The position numbers and the translations under genes were made by a program. From the NCBI GenBank assembly GCA_022820835.1, contig JAJEET010000158.1, positions 1-64,000 of the forward strand: a DNA stretch of 64,000 bases, in the 5' to 3' direction. Under the pieces are notes generated by a model that searched no databases, was not told the origin of the DNA, and was given only the letters and a program-made list of their open reading frames with translations. This stretch comes from Candidatus Poribacteria bacterium. GTDB lineage: Bacteria; Poribacteria; WGA-4E; WGA-3G. Below, piece by piece: positions 34,246 to 43,807 of this stretch; within the stretch, counting starts at the first letter, position 1, and the number at the start of each line of letters is the position of its first letter.

Positions 34246-35154
34246 ATGTTTAATTCTGTTTCTCGACGCATCTCACTTGGGGTCTTACTGTTGATGGTAA
34301 GCACAGTGGTGGCAACCGCCGCACGCGCGGAAATTCAGTGGAGCGATTCAGTTGAAGAAAGTCTATCGAAAGCAATAGAGACCGGGAAACCTATAATGAT
34401 GGACTTCTATACCGATTGGTGAGGGTTCTGTGATCGGCTGGATGCCGAAACGTTTACAGATGCCCGAATTATTGAACTCGCTGAGAAGTTTGTTCCCGTT
34501 AAGGTGAACCCAGAGATTACCGAACGTCCGATCAATGAAGAGACGCGGAGCCGATACGGTGTCACAGCTTTCCCGGCAGTGCTGTTTCTCAGTCCTGATG
34601 GTGGGCTCATCCAGAAAGCTTCTGGATTCCTACTCCCCGAACAGTTTTCACCGATTATGGAATCTGCCTTGGAAAAAGAAAAAATCTTCATGAAGCAGAT
34701 CGCTGAACTCGATAAGATGCCGGAAGATGCCAAACTTAACGCACAGGTCGCAATCACTTATCTCGATCGGATGCAGTTTGAAAAAGCACTCCCGATCAGT
34801 AAGAAAACGTTTGAACTTGACCCTAAAAATGGCACAGGGTTGATTCCAAACTTGCACAACCAACTCGGACTCGCTTATGCTGCAAAGGGTGAAACCGCTG
34901 GAGACGCTAAAGAAATGGCGACTTACTATGAAAAGGCGATCCTTCACTTCAAAACTGTGGTAGACGAATACCCGAAAAGCGACCTCAATCAACCCGCACA
35001 GTATTATCTCGGTGTCACGTATGCACTCGGAGAAGATTATGATAGTGCCATCTCCGTGCTTGATAAACTGGTCAATCATACCAGTGACGATATGATCAAA
35101 CGTAACGCTGAAGCGATGTTGACGCGAATAAAACAGTTGGCAGGAGCCAAGTAA
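34246..35154 (+). CDS. Secreted thioredoxin-TPR protein, probable selenoprotein (UGA = Sec59)
   Basis: The frame starts at ATG 34246 after AAGGAG. It encodes a signal peptide (cleavage near ATAARA|E), a thioredoxin-like domain and a TPR-type C-terminus (about 160-302). Codon 59 (34420-34422) is TGA, in MDFYTDW-TGA-GFCDRLDAETF. Relatives have WCGxC here, so the protein would carry a U-G-F-C redox motif. After the TGA the frame runs intact for 243 codons, with the thioredoxin cis-proline region (YGVTAFPAVLFLS). A SECIS-like hairpin follows the TGA. Read with selenocysteine it has 302 residues. Without it translation stops at residue 58; a truncated frame beginning at 34504 would lack the active site. 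Likely a periplasmic thiol/selenol oxidoreductase. Confidence 0.8.
34420..34465 (+). promoter_or_regulatory. Candidate bacterial SECIS element
   Basis: It begins at the TGA. The lower stem TCTGT (34427-34431) pairs with ACAGA (34456-34460), and the upper stem TCGGC (34434-34438) with GCCGA (34444-34448), closing a five-base loop TGGAT with G in its second place. GGG and CCC at the base could add pairs. The loop starts 16 nt after the TGA, close to the 17 nt of E. coli fdhF. Confidence 0.65.
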
Positions 35155-35164
35155 CAATACCGCA

Positions 35165-35185
35165 GGCGGGGTTTGTAACCCCGCC
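35165..35185. repeat. GGCGGGG palindrome between convergent genes
   Basis: A perfect 21-nt copy with centre TTTGTAA, 10 nt after the selenoprotein stop. Confidence 0.8.
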
Positions 35186-35194
35186 TTAAACCCT

Positions 35195-35908
35195 CTACAA
35201 TTCTATTAACGCCGTAACCTCCGACGCGGTCAAAAACCGATACTGCCCCTGTGGAAGGTTCCCCAACCGCAAATTGCCGATCCGTGTCCGTTTCAAACGG
35301 ATTACTGGATGTCCGACCGCTTTGAACATCAGGCGTATCTGCCGTTTTTTCCCCTCGTGAATCGCAACCTCAAGCTGCGTTGATGTTTCGTCTTGGCTCG
35401 TTTTTAGACGTTTAACCTTCGCAGGTGCCGTTTTCCCACTCGGAATTGTAACACCTTGACGCAGTCGTTGAACTGTGGTGTCATTCGGTATCCCCTTCAC
35501 CCACGCCAAGTAGATTTTCTTGATCTCATGGCTCGGATGTAGCAACCGATAGGCGAAATCACCATCGTTTGTAAAGAGGAGCAGCCCTGCTGTCTCTAAA
35601 TCCAACCGTCCGACAGGATAAATGCTATCGGGGAGGTCTGCGACGAGGTTCATGACAGTCGGACGTCCGCGTTCATCGCGACGTGTCGTCACATATCCAG
35701 GCGGTTTATTGAGCATCAGATAGAGGTGTTCCGTCAGCGGTTTGACCGGCTTCCCGTCAAATGCAACGGTATCCGTCTCTACATCAATCGGATGCCCAGG
35801 AACGAAGATAGTTTCGCCGTTGACGGTAACCAACCCTGCGCGAATACTCTTTTTCACCGCCCGACGGGAGGCGATACCTGAGGTGGCGATATATTTTTCA
35901 AGTCGCAT
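35195..35908 (-). CDS. RsuA/RluB-family pseudouridine synthase
   Basis: The protein has 237 residues. An N-terminal S4 RNA-binding domain (MRLEKYIATSGIASRRAVKKSIRAGLVTVNG) is followed by the synthase domain with the catalytic-Asp motif PVGRLDLETAGLLLFTNDG and LNKPPGYVTT. It isomerises a uridine in rRNA; whether 23S (RluB/E-like) or 16S (RsuA-like) cannot be decided. ATG 35908 was chosen as the S4 domain start. Confidence 0.92.
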   Translation of the reverse strand: MRLEKYIATSGIASRRAVKKSIRAGLVTVNGETIFVPGHPIDVETDTVAFDGKPVKPLTEHLYLMLNKPPGYVTTRRDERGRPTVMNLVADLPDSIYPVGRLDLETAGLLLFTNDGDFAYRLLHPSHEIKKIYLAWVKGIPNDTTVQRLRQGVTIPSGKTAPAKVKRLKTSQDETSTQLEVAIHEGKKRQIRLMFKAVGHPVIRLKRTRIGNLRLGNLPQGQYRFLTASEVTALIEL

Positions 35909-35966
35909 TATATCAATCACGGATACTTTCACATCCGTTTTTTTTCTGCCGCGTAGAACCGGTTGA

Positions 35967-36608
35967 TTATTCTACGATCTGCCATCCGTTTTCTTTCGCT
36001 ATTTTCCATAATTTCCTGTCAGGATTAACGGCAACCGGGTGTCCAAACAGTGCCAATTTATGTGCGTCAGTATGATGATTGCCGTAAGCATAGGAACGAC
36101 TGAGATCGAACCCGTGTTCAGCGGCGAGTTGTTCGGCAAGTTTCGCCTTGTTTTCGCCATACGGGTGTAAACTGATCCGCTGTCCCGTAAACCGTCTGTC
36201 AACCGTTTCCAGTTCGTGTGCCACCATCAAATCGGTTTGGAAATGCTCGTGAAAGGAGCGGACGAGGATCGACAACGAACCCGACATCAGGACAACCGTC
36301 CGCCCTTCGGCGCGGTGTGCGTGTATCAATTCGGAGATATGCGGTGCAATGCTTGGACGGAGTGTATCAACGAAACAACGTCGCGTAATCTCGTCGACGC
36401 GTTGCACCGACAAGCCGCGCAAGTAGATTTTGTTCGCTTTCGCCACGGACAGCGACTTAACTTTTAGGAGATAGGCAGTCCATGCGAGTAGATTCGGTAT
36501 CGGGATCTCACCGTGACTGAGTAGAGCTGACAGAAAAACTTGCTCTGAAGAGGTGCGGATAATCGTGCCGTCTAAATCAAAGATGGCACAGGTCTTATGT
36601 GATGTCAT
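35967..36608 (-). CDS. HAD-IB family phosphatase (SerB-like)
   Basis: The protein has 213 residues. HAD motif I is AIFDLDGTII, motif II VVLMSGSLS, and motifs III/IV YGENKAKLAEQL and SYAYGNHHTDAHKLALFGHPVAVNPD. The IB-subfamily ending is typical of SerB-like phosphatases for small phosphomonoesters. Its ATG overlaps the pdxJ stop (ATGA), so it is translationally coupled to pdxJ. Confidence 0.88.
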   Translation of the reverse strand: MTSHKTCAIFDLDGTIIRTSSEQVFLSALLSHGEIPIPNLLAWTAYLLKVKSLSVAKANKIYLRGLSVQRVDEITRRCFVDTLRPSIAPHISELIHAHRAEGRTVVLMSGSLSILVRSFHEHFQTDLMVAHELETVDRRFTGQRISLHPYGENKAKLAEQLAAEHGFDLSRSYAYGNHHTDAHKLALFGHPVAVNPDRKLWKIAKENGWQIVE

Positions 36609-37357
36609 GTTGTCTGCTGCCCCAGTGCCCGTCGATACGCTTTCACAGCAGCTTCCATGCCAATATAGAGGGCGTCTGCCATGAGGTGATGCCCGATAGA
36701 AACTTCAAGAAGTCCCGGCAACTTCTGCATCAACGGTAGGTTGTCGAGGTTCAGATCGTGTCCAGCATTGACACCAAGCCCTAGCTCGGCTGCCTTTGCC
36801 GCTGCAGTCTCCAGCAAAGCAAATTCGCATCGGATCTCCGCCTCCGTTTCTGCCATTGCATAAGGCGCAGTGTAGAGTTCGATCCTGTCCGCACCGATGT
36901 CTCGCGTTCTCGCTATCTGTTCGAGGTCCGTCCCGCTGAACAGGCTCACCCGGATACCTGCATCCTTCAACGCTGCGATGATCGGTTTCAGCAGATCGCC
37001 GTCTTTACGGATATCCCAAACGGTGTGGCTGGTGATCTCGCCCGCGACGACAGGGACCAGCGTACATTGTGTCGGTTTCGTGTGTAGCACCATATCAATA
37101 AGGTCCGGTCTCGGATCGCCTTCAATATTATATTCGATGGTGGGTGTTTTTTGGCTATTGATTTCTTTTAACCGTTCGGCGATGTCCGTAACGTCTTTAG
37201 GTCTGATATGCCGTTCGTCTTCGCGCGGGTGTACAGTGATACCTTGTGCACCCGCGGCGACGCAGGTATCAACAGCAGTAAGCACATCTGGAACATCACC
37301 GCCCCGTGAATTTCTTAATGTTGCGATTTTATTTATATTTACACTTAAGGCTGTCAT
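36605..37357 (-). CDS. pdxJ: Pyridoxine 5'-phosphate synthase
   Basis: The protein has 250 residues. It is a TIM barrel with LSVNINKIATLRNSRGGDVPDVL, GAQGITVHPREDERHI, VSLFSGTD, IELYTAPYA and GLGVNAGHDLNLDNL. It condenses 1-deoxyxylulose 5-phosphate with amino-oxo-propanol phosphate in DXP-dependent vitamin B6 synthesis. ATG 37357 has GGAG upstream. It overlaps by 4 nt with the HAD phosphatase gene. Confidence 0.96.
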   Translation of the reverse strand: MTALSVNINKIATLRNSRGGDVPDVLTAVDTCVAAGAQGITVHPREDERHIRPKDVTDIAERLKEINSQKTPTIEYNIEGDPRPDLIDMVLHTKPTQCTLVPVVAGEITSHTVWDIRKDGDLLKPIIAALKDAGIRVSLFSGTDLEQIARTRDIGADRIELYTAPYAMAETEAEIRCEFALLETAAAKAAELGLGVNAGHDLNLDNLPLMQKLPGLLEVSIGHHLMADALYIGMEAAVKAYRRALGQQTT

Positions 37358-37459
37358 TTTTTCTCCATAAGGGTTGCGCGAACGTCTCACGCTTTTTTGG
37401 TTACCATGCTTGCAAGGATATCGAGAATTTTATTAAAAAATGTGACCTGCCCGTTCGTT

Positions 37460-38881
37460 TTAAGGAAAGATACCCAGCTGCATATACGACTGTGCGATTC
37501 TGTGGATGGCATTAATAAATGCCGCCGTTCGGCAATTCACAGTATCATTTTTGTTTTTGTGTTGCATACGGGTCTCACGGAGTTCATGATAAGCGCGGAT
37601 CATTGTATCCTGAAGTCCGGAGTTCACCAAATCTTCCTCATCGGCACCGTGTATCAACTGCCGCTCGTCGTCCGAGAATTGATAGCCGGTCGCTTTTTCA
37701 ACGGCGTGAAGCAGCGCATGTTGTGTGCTGTCTTCAAACCGTTTGCCGAGGCGTCCGAGTTGCACGTGTGAGAGATTCCGAAGCCACTCGAAGTAGGAGA
37801 CAGTGACACCACCGGCATTGAGGTAGGTATCCGGGATAACCATAATCCCGCGTTCTTGAAGGATTCTATCGGCGGCTGGCGTAGTCGGTCCGTTCGCCGC
37901 TTCCGCGATAAGAGTCGTTTGAATCCGAGGTGCATTCTCCGCTGTGATTTGGTTCTCAAGTGCAGCCGGCACGAGAATGTCGCAGGCTAATTCTAAACCA
38001 GCGTTTGGATTCTCAAGGTGTTCTGCATCCGGGTAACTGCAGATGGAACCGGTTTCCGCGCGATGCGCTGCGACTTTCTCAACATCAAGTCCTTTCGGGT
38101 TATGGATTGCACCGTCTATCTCGATGATCCCGATAACACATGCCTCTGATTCCATGAGAAACTTCGCTGCATGATACCCGACGTTGCCGAAGCCTTGCAC
38201 AACAACAGTTTTACCTTGAAGACCGGGGGTCAGTCCAAGCGATTTCATGTCCTCTGCGATGCTGCAAGCCTCTTCCAAACCGTAGACGACACCACGCCCG
38301 GTCGCCTCTTTCCGTCCCAGAATTCCGTTCTGTTCGATCGGTTTTCCTGTGACGCACGCAATCGCGTTCAGCTTATCGGGTGCCATTGTGATATAAGTAT
38401 CGAAAATCCATGCCATCTCGGTTTCACTGGTTCCAAAATCCGGTGCTGGCACATCTACCCCCGGTCCAATGTAATTTTTCTGGATCAGTTCGTAGGTATA
38501 ACGGCGGGTAATACGTTCCAATTCGCTTTCCGAGTATTGGCTTCTATCCAGCTGGATACCGCCTTTCGCTCCACCGAATGGGACATCGACGATCGCGCAC
38601 TTGTACGTCATCAGTGCCGCGAGTGCCATAATTTCGTCCTCATCAACGAGCGTGCTATAACGGATGCCACCTTTCGTCGGAAGCTTATGATGGCTATGCT
38701 CCGCACGCCAACCGTGGAGCGTCGCAATAGTTCCATCATCCCGCTTCAGCGGAAACGTGAAATGACAGGAACTATTACAGATCTTTATCTGCTCCAATAA
38801 CCCAGGCGGATAGTCGGTGAATTGCGCAGCCTTGTCAAAATCTGTATTCACTTTCTGGAAAAACGAGAGTTTTTCTGTCAT
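37460..38881 (-). CDS. gdhA: Glutamate dehydrogenase (Glu/Leu/Phe/Val family)
   Basis: The protein has 473 residues. The catalytic-lysine motif is CAIVDVPFGGAKGGIQLD and the substrate site KGGIRYS. The Rossmann domain has GKTVVVQGFGNVGYHAAKFL, followed by EAANGPTTPAADRIL. It interconverts glutamate and 2-oxoglutarate plus ammonia. It lies two genes downstream of glnE, giving this minus-strand run a nitrogen-assimilation theme. Confidence 0.93.
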   Translation of the reverse strand: MTEKLSFFQKVNTDFDKAAQFTDYPPGLLEQIKICNSSCHFTFPLKRDDGTIATLHGWRAEHSHHKLPTKGGIRYSTLVDEDEIMALAALMTYKCAIVDVPFGGAKGGIQLDRSQYSESELERITRRYTYELIQKNYIGPGVDVPAPDFGTSETEMAWIFDTYITMAPDKLNAIACVTGKPIEQNGILGRKEATGRGVVYGLEEACSIAEDMKSLGLTPGLQGKTVVVQGFGNVGYHAAKFLMESEACVIGIIEIDGAIHNPKGLDVEKVAAHRAETGSICSYPDAEHLENPNAGLELACDILVPAALENQITAENAPRIQTTLIAEAANGPTTPAADRILQERGIMVIPDTYLNAGGVTVSYFEWLRNLSHVQLGRLGKRFEDSTQHALLHAVEKATGYQFSDDERQLIHGADEEDLVNSGLQDTMIRAYHELRETRMQHKNKNDTVNCRTAAFINAIHRIAQSYMQLGIFP

Positions 38882-38926
38882 AGTGCTTCGACCTTACAAC
38901 GCGTCCTTCGCAGGCACTGTTAACTT

Positions 38927-39787
38927 TTATCGTTGTCGAATGAATTTTTGCAGCCGTGCGTCCGCTTGGACTTCGCCGACGTACATATCACCGTGTGAAT
39001 CCAACCATATCCCGTGTGGGCATGCGAAGAACTCGCCCGGGACGGTGCTCCCGCGTTCGCTTCCCCATTGTGAAATTACCTCGCCATCAAGCGTCATGAT
39101 GCTAATCCGCTGCCCTAACTCAGCGATATAGACCAGATCGTCGGCATCGATATAGATCGTGTCGGGTTGCAGTAGATCACCCCACTCCTCAATATACTCA
39201 CCATCGAGCGTGAAGAATTGAATGCGGTTATTCTCTCGGTCTGCTACCATAAGCCTGTTGCGTGGATCGACCCTGACGCAATGTGGCAGATCAAATTCGC
39301 CGGGACCTGTACCCGGTCGTCCCCACGATTTGATCAGTTCACCATCGGGTGAGTATTTATGAATGCGAGCGTTCCCGTAGCCGTCGCTGATATACATTTC
39401 GCCATCGGGCCCAAGTGCTAAATCTGTCGGTAGGTTGAACGGTTCACCCTCCGCACCGGCGACATCCGGTGTACCGATTGTCATTAACAGTTCGCCAGCG
39501 GTATTAAATTTACGCATGACGTGCGTTTCTCGTTCCGTACAATAGATGTTGTCGTCGGCATCAATAAAGATTCCGTGTGCATCCTTGAGGATGTCATCAC
39601 CCCAAGAATCAATAAAGTTGCCGTCTCGATCGAAAACGACCATCGGATGTTCGCTTCGACTATAGACATAAACGCGATCCTGTGAGTCAACGGCGACGGC
39701 AGGAATCCATCCGAATTCCCAACCTTCTGGAAGCGTCCACCAATTTTCTTCTACAGTATACTGATGTGTTCCTTGTCCAAATACCAT
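38927..39787 (-). CDS. NHL-repeat six-bladed beta-propeller protein
   Basis: The protein has 286 residues. It has repeated NHL blades (VAVDSQDRVYVYSRSEHPMVVFDRDGNFIDSWG, LALGPDGEMYISDGYGNARIHKYSPDGELIKSWG, CVRVDPRNRLMVADRENNRIQFF and others), as in peptidyl-alpha-hydroxyglycine alpha-amidating lyase-like proteins. No signal peptide is evident. Function is not known; these propellers often bind ligands or proteins. Confidence 0.85.
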   Translation of the reverse strand: MVFGQGTHQYTVEENWWTLPEGWEFGWIPAVAVDSQDRVYVYSRSEHPMVVFDRDGNFIDSWGDDILKDAHGIFIDADDNIYCTERETHVMRKFNTAGELLMTIGTPDVAGAEGEPFNLPTDLALGPDGEMYISDGYGNARIHKYSPDGELIKSWGRPGTGPGEFDLPHCVRVDPRNRLMVADRENNRIQFFTLDGEYIEEWGDLLQPDTIYIDADDLVYIAELGQRISIMTLDGEVISQWGSERGSTVPGEFFACPHGIWLDSHGDMYVGEVQADARLQKFIRQR

Positions 39788-39846
39788 AAGTTTTCTCCCT
39801 ACACCGAAAAGGATTCGGTTAAATAGTGATAGACGTGTTTATAGCC

Positions 39847-42800
39847 TTAATCAACCAGAATCTGATTGAAAAGTGAACGCGTCGTCTCTGTCCACTTGCC
39901 GTAATCCTGCAGAAATGCGTCCACAATAGATGTGTCTTCGGTCACTTCGTATCCGAGCCGTCGTGCGAGTTGTGCCAATTCCGTTCGGTTTTTCGGAAGC
40001 GCGTCGAGTGCGCGATCGTGTACAATCCGCAGCGCGTTCTCAACGCGTCGAAGGTATAGATACGCCTCCGACAGTCCATCCCGCTGTGTCGCAGTCAGCA
40101 CGCCGATGTCGTGTAATTTCGCAATCGCGAGCGGTGTGTTTTGTACACGGATAGACGGTGCCTCGCCACCGTGTACAAGTTGAAGCGTTTGCACAGCGAA
40201 TTCGATGTCGACCAATCCGCCGTATCCCGATTTGACATTCGCAATCGGTGTCTGCGTTTTACTGCGTCCTCTGCGTCGGGTGGTGGGCCTGCGTGTCGCT
40301 TGTGCTTCCTTCCGTTTCCGTGTATGTACAATCTGCGCGATCTCCTCAGATGTGAGAGCACCGCCGTAACAAAAGTCGTGTGCAATCTCCAAAAATTGGT
40401 TCCCGACACCTTCTATGTCGCCAGCCACAACACGCGCCCGCGTTAACGCCTGACGTTCCCAGACTTCTGCGCTGTTATCGTAATAATTCTGGTATCCCGC
40501 CAGCGACAGCGCAATCGCACCACCCGCTCCATGCGGACGGAGCCGCAGATCGACTTCATAGATACCCATTCCCTGACTACCAGCAAGCCGATTGACCAAC
40601 TCCAACCCAACAGCCGCAAAGAACTCTACATTCGGCATGCCTTCTGTCGTTTCGCCATCTTCCGAATAGACGTACATCACATCTAAATCGGAGCTGAAGT
40701 TCAGTTCACGGCCCCCGAACTTACCCATCCCAACAATAGCGAAGGTCGCCGGTGTACCGTCCGGATTCAGGGGTGTGCCGTGTACCTCATGCATTTCCGC
40801 TTCAATTTCGGGATAGATCGCTTGCAGGACAGCCTCTGCCAAATCGGAAAGTTCTTCTGTCGTCGTCGGGAGTGTCGCATTGCCGAGAATATTCCTTAAG
40901 GCGATCCGCCAGATCTCGTCGTTCTTGTACCGCCGCAGCATCGGAAAGGATCCCCCTGCTGATGCCTCCGCAACAATTTGTAACGCCTCCGTCTGTTTCT
41001 CAGCGAGCGTCTTAGAACGTTCTATGAGTGTCGGCACCGTTAGTAAGTCGAAAAGTTCGGGACTCGCTATTAGCATATCCGCGAGGTAGAGACTCGTACC
41101 ACAGACACGCGTAAGGGCTTCAAGTGTTGACGGTTTCTCGGCGAACATTGTGTAGTAGCTGCTCCGCGCACCGACTTTATCTGTAAACGCTGAGAGATAG
41201 CGGAGTGCCATATCCGGGTTCGGCGAATCCCGTAAGACGTTTAAAAGGGTCGGGGCAAGTTTGAAGAAGGTACGTCTGACAGTCGGTGAGAACTGGATGC
41301 CATCGCCACCGTTCGCAAGTTGTCTAAGGAGACGCTGCGCGTCCCGCACGTTTTCAAAACGGAACTCACTTAAGAATGTCTCTAACTGTTTCGGGTTCTC
41401 TTCGGACAGCAGGACGCTGGTGTCAAGTCCGTCTTCGGATTCGATCGTCGTTGTGGTAATCTTCTGGAAAATAGAGCGCACGTGTTCGGTATGGCTGCAG
41501 TAGTCCTTCCGAAATGCGACCAAGGCATCTGTATCAGGGGTGTGCTGGTAGCCGACACGTCGCGCAAGTTCACGTTCTTCAGCCTCTTTCTCAGGTACCG
41601 AGTATCGCTGTTGATCCGCCTCAATTTGGATAGCGTTCTCAACGGAACGTAAGAACCGGTACGCAGCCGTGAGCGCGTCTGCATCTTCGACGGTGAGCAG
41701 CTCGTTCTCCTTGAGTGCCGAGATCGTTTCAAGTGTGTTGTGTGAACACAGCGATTTCCGCTTCGCACCGTGAATCATCTGTAAGCACTGAACGGTGAAC
41801 TCAATATCACGGATACCACCCGGACCGAGTTTGACATGTTTTTCGAGATTCGCACCTTCACCGACAAGCCGCTCTTCTATTCGGACTTTAGTACGTCCGA
41901 TGTCCGCCTTAATTTCCCCGAGCGTGACACCGTCCAAATAGCGTTGATACACAAAAGGTTGGATCATACGGATGAACTCCTCACCAAACGCCATATCACC
42001 AGCGACCGGGCGCGCTTTAATTAACGCCTGGCGTTCCCACAGATCCCCCCAACCTTCGTAGTAACTTTCGTAGCTCTCCATCGAACGGATAATCACACCG
42101 GCACTGCTTTCCGGACGCAGACGGATGTCAACTCGAAAGACGTAACCCTCTGGCGTAATCTCGCTCATCGCTTTGATGATGAATTCGCAGAGTCGTGCGA
42201 AATATTCGCTGTTCTCGGTGCCGGTATCCGTTTTCGCGTCGTCCGAGTACACGAAGATAAGATCGATATCGGAGCTGAAGTTCAGTTCATAGCCACCTAA
42301 TTTTCCCATACCGATAATCGCGAAACGGCACGGTGCGTCGCCATCTTCATTGAGTGGCGTTCCGTACCTCGGAAGCATGAGCTGGTCGCGCCCGATCTCA
42401 TAGCAGTGTTGCAACGCTGCCTCTGCAAGATTGCTCAACTCCAAAGTCGTCGTCTTGACATCCACCTCCTTAAGCAGATCGCATAATCCGATACGGAGCG
42501 TCTCGCGCCTTTTGTAACGTCGAAGCACACGGAGTTTCTGCTCAATCGAATCGAAGTACGAAAGTGAGCGCGCAAGTTCTTCGTACATTATCTCGGTAGT
42601 CTTCACGATCCCCATCACATTCGCGTCGATAATATCATAGAAATATTCTGGGTTGCGGATGAGGGTTTCAGACAGGTACGTGGACGCGCCGAAACAGAAA
42701 ATAACTGAATTCAAAAGGAACGGAGCGTCTTGTAGGAGTCGGTAGAGCCATCGACGATTGAACACGACTTGCGCAAATCGGGAAAAATGGTTTAGGGCGG

Positions 42801-43014
42801 TCTCAGGGTCCGGTGAATTGAGGGAGGCTTCTAACACTGGGATGACGATTTCTGAAAAACGGGATTGGGTGTCCGCATCATCCGTAGCGAGTTCTTGTAG
42901 GCTGCGCACTATAGCGTCGTTATCCACGCCACCGGCACGCTCGGCAGCGTTAGACAATATCTTATGAATTTCTTCTTTCTGATCTTGTGGAAGCGGCAAT
43001 GCTGTATAATCCAT
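39847..43014 (-). CDS. glnE: Glutamine synthetase adenylyltransferase / adenylyl-removing enzyme
   Basis: The protein has 1055 residues. Its two tandem nucleotidyltransferase domains show the repeated signature: GMGKLGGYELNFSSDIDLIFVYSD in the N-terminal (AR) half and GMGKFGGRELNFSSDLDVMYVYSED in the C-terminal (AT) half, each with a helical domain after it. It adenylylates and deadenylylates GlnA according to nitrogen status. ATG 43014 was chosen because GAAGGA precedes it. gdhA lies downstream on the same strand. Confidence 0.96.
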   Translation of the reverse strand: MDYTALPLPQDQKEEIHKILSNAAERAGGVDNDAIVRSLQELATDDADTQSRFSEIVIPVLEASLNSPDPETALNHFSRFAQVVFNRRWLYRLLQDAPFLLNSVIFCFGASTYLSETLIRNPEYFYDIIDANVMGIVKTTEIMYEELARSLSYFDSIEQKLRVLRRYKRRETLRIGLCDLLKEVDVKTTTLELSNLAEAALQHCYEIGRDQLMLPRYGTPLNEDGDAPCRFAIIGMGKLGGYELNFSSDIDLIFVYSDDAKTDTGTENSEYFARLCEFIIKAMSEITPEGYVFRVDIRLRPESSAGVIIRSMESYESYYEGWGDLWERQALIKARPVAGDMAFGEEFIRMIQPFVYQRYLDGVTLGEIKADIGRTKVRIEERLVGEGANLEKHVKLGPGGIRDIEFTVQCLQMIHGAKRKSLCSHNTLETISALKENELLTVEDADALTAAYRFLRSVENAIQIEADQQRYSVPEKEAEERELARRVGYQHTPDTDALVAFRKDYCSHTEHVRSIFQKITTTTIESEDGLDTSVLLSEENPKQLETFLSEFRFENVRDAQRLLRQLANGGDGIQFSPTVRRTFFKLAPTLLNVLRDSPNPDMALRYLSAFTDKVGARSSYYTMFAEKPSTLEALTRVCGTSLYLADMLIASPELFDLLTVPTLIERSKTLAEKQTEALQIVAEASAGGSFPMLRRYKNDEIWRIALRNILGNATLPTTTEELSDLAEAVLQAIYPEIEAEMHEVHGTPLNPDGTPATFAIVGMGKFGGRELNFSSDLDVMYVYSEDGETTEGMPNVEFFAAVGLELVNRLAGSQGMGIYEVDLRLRPHGAGGAIALSLAGYQNYYDNSAEVWERQALTRARVVAGDIEGVGNQFLEIAHDFCYGGALTSEEIAQIVHTRKRKEAQATRRPTTRRRGRSKTQTPIANVKSGYGGLVDIEFAVQTLQLVHGGEAPSIRVQNTPLAIAKLHDIGVLTATQRDGLSEAYLYLRRVENALRIVHDRALDALPKNRTELAQLARRLGYEVTEDTSIVDAFLQDYGKWTETTRSLFNQILVD

Positions 43015-43079
43015 CGTTCCTTCTCTATCTGCAACGCTACATTTTAGAGTCCCCAATAAGAAACTTAGATGATTTACTG

Positions 43080-43580
43080 TCAATTATTGATGGCGCGCTT
43101 AATTAATTCTGCATGGCTTTCAAGGAGCCCAAGAGTGCGATTAATTAAGTTTTTATTGGTAGACACCTCTTTTTTAATATTAGACACCTCTTTTTCAATA
43201 TTAGACACCTCTTTTTCAATATTCTCAATGGAGGTTTTGACAATTTGACTGAATTCTTCACGCGCTATGGTTTCGGCATGGATCCTTTCTATAATATTTT
43301 GGGAAAGTTCTCTCTGTTTTAAAAACGCCTTCTCGTTAGCTTGCTCCATCTCTATCTTTGTAGCGTTAAACGCATTTAGAAGTATGTCTTTTTCAAGGGT
43401 TTCTCGATTAAAACCGTTATCCATTTTTGCTTCGACTGCTTCAATCTTATTGGTAATACGGGCAATTTCATTGGCAATCTTGTCGTCCCTTCTTTTCGTG
43501 TTAAAGACCCAGACAATAAAGATGCCGAGACCCGTTGCCGCAACGGATGTTAGAATGGGTAATATGACTGTGTTCCACAT
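43080..43580 (-). CDS. Membrane-anchored coiled-coil protein
   Basis: The protein has 166 residues. One N-terminal TM segment (ILPILTSVAATGLGIFIVWVF) is followed by a long predicted coiled coil, with the repeat IEKEVSNIEKEVSNIKKEVS encoded by about 21-nt tandem repeats at 43160-43225. No family is recognised. It lies 65 bp upstream of glnE on the same strand. Confidence 0.6.
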   Translation of the reverse strand: MWNTVILPILTSVAATGLGIFIVWVFNTKRRDDKIANEIARITNKIEAVEAKMDNGFNRETLEKDILLNAFNATKIEMEQANEKAFLKQRELSQNIIERIHAETIAREEFSQIVKTSIENIEKEVSNIEKEVSNIKKEVSTNKNLINRTLGLLESHAELIKRAINN

Positions 43581-43772
43581 ATCGTTATCCTTTCTTAGAG
43601 CTGTTCAAAATCAAAATGGATGTCATGCTCTCACGCTTTTATCCACTATTGCGTGGAAGACAGACACAGCCAAGCGGTTACGCTTGATATGTCTACCAAC
43701 ATGATACCAATAGTATAGCAGTTTTCCTACAATTTATCAAGAAAAAAGAAGTAAAACTCAGTACTAATCTTC

Positions 43773-43801
43773 TTGATTTATACCTTCAAACCTGCTATTA
43801 T
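43773..43801 (+). promoter_or_regulatory. Promoter of the restriction-modification gene, leaderless layout
   Basis: TTGATT (43773-43778), a 17-nt spacer and TATTAT (43796-43801). The ATG at 43808 comes six bases after the -10 box, and there is no ribosome site, so the mRNA would begin at or beside the start codon. Confidence 0.55.
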
Positions 43802-43807
43802 ATCTGC

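Noticed and set aside
34246-35154. Reading the thioredoxin gene as a simple pseudogene
   Set aside because: The TGA falls exactly on the redox cysteine, the downstream frame is intact and a SECIS-like hairpin follows. A nonsense mutation is still possible but less likely.
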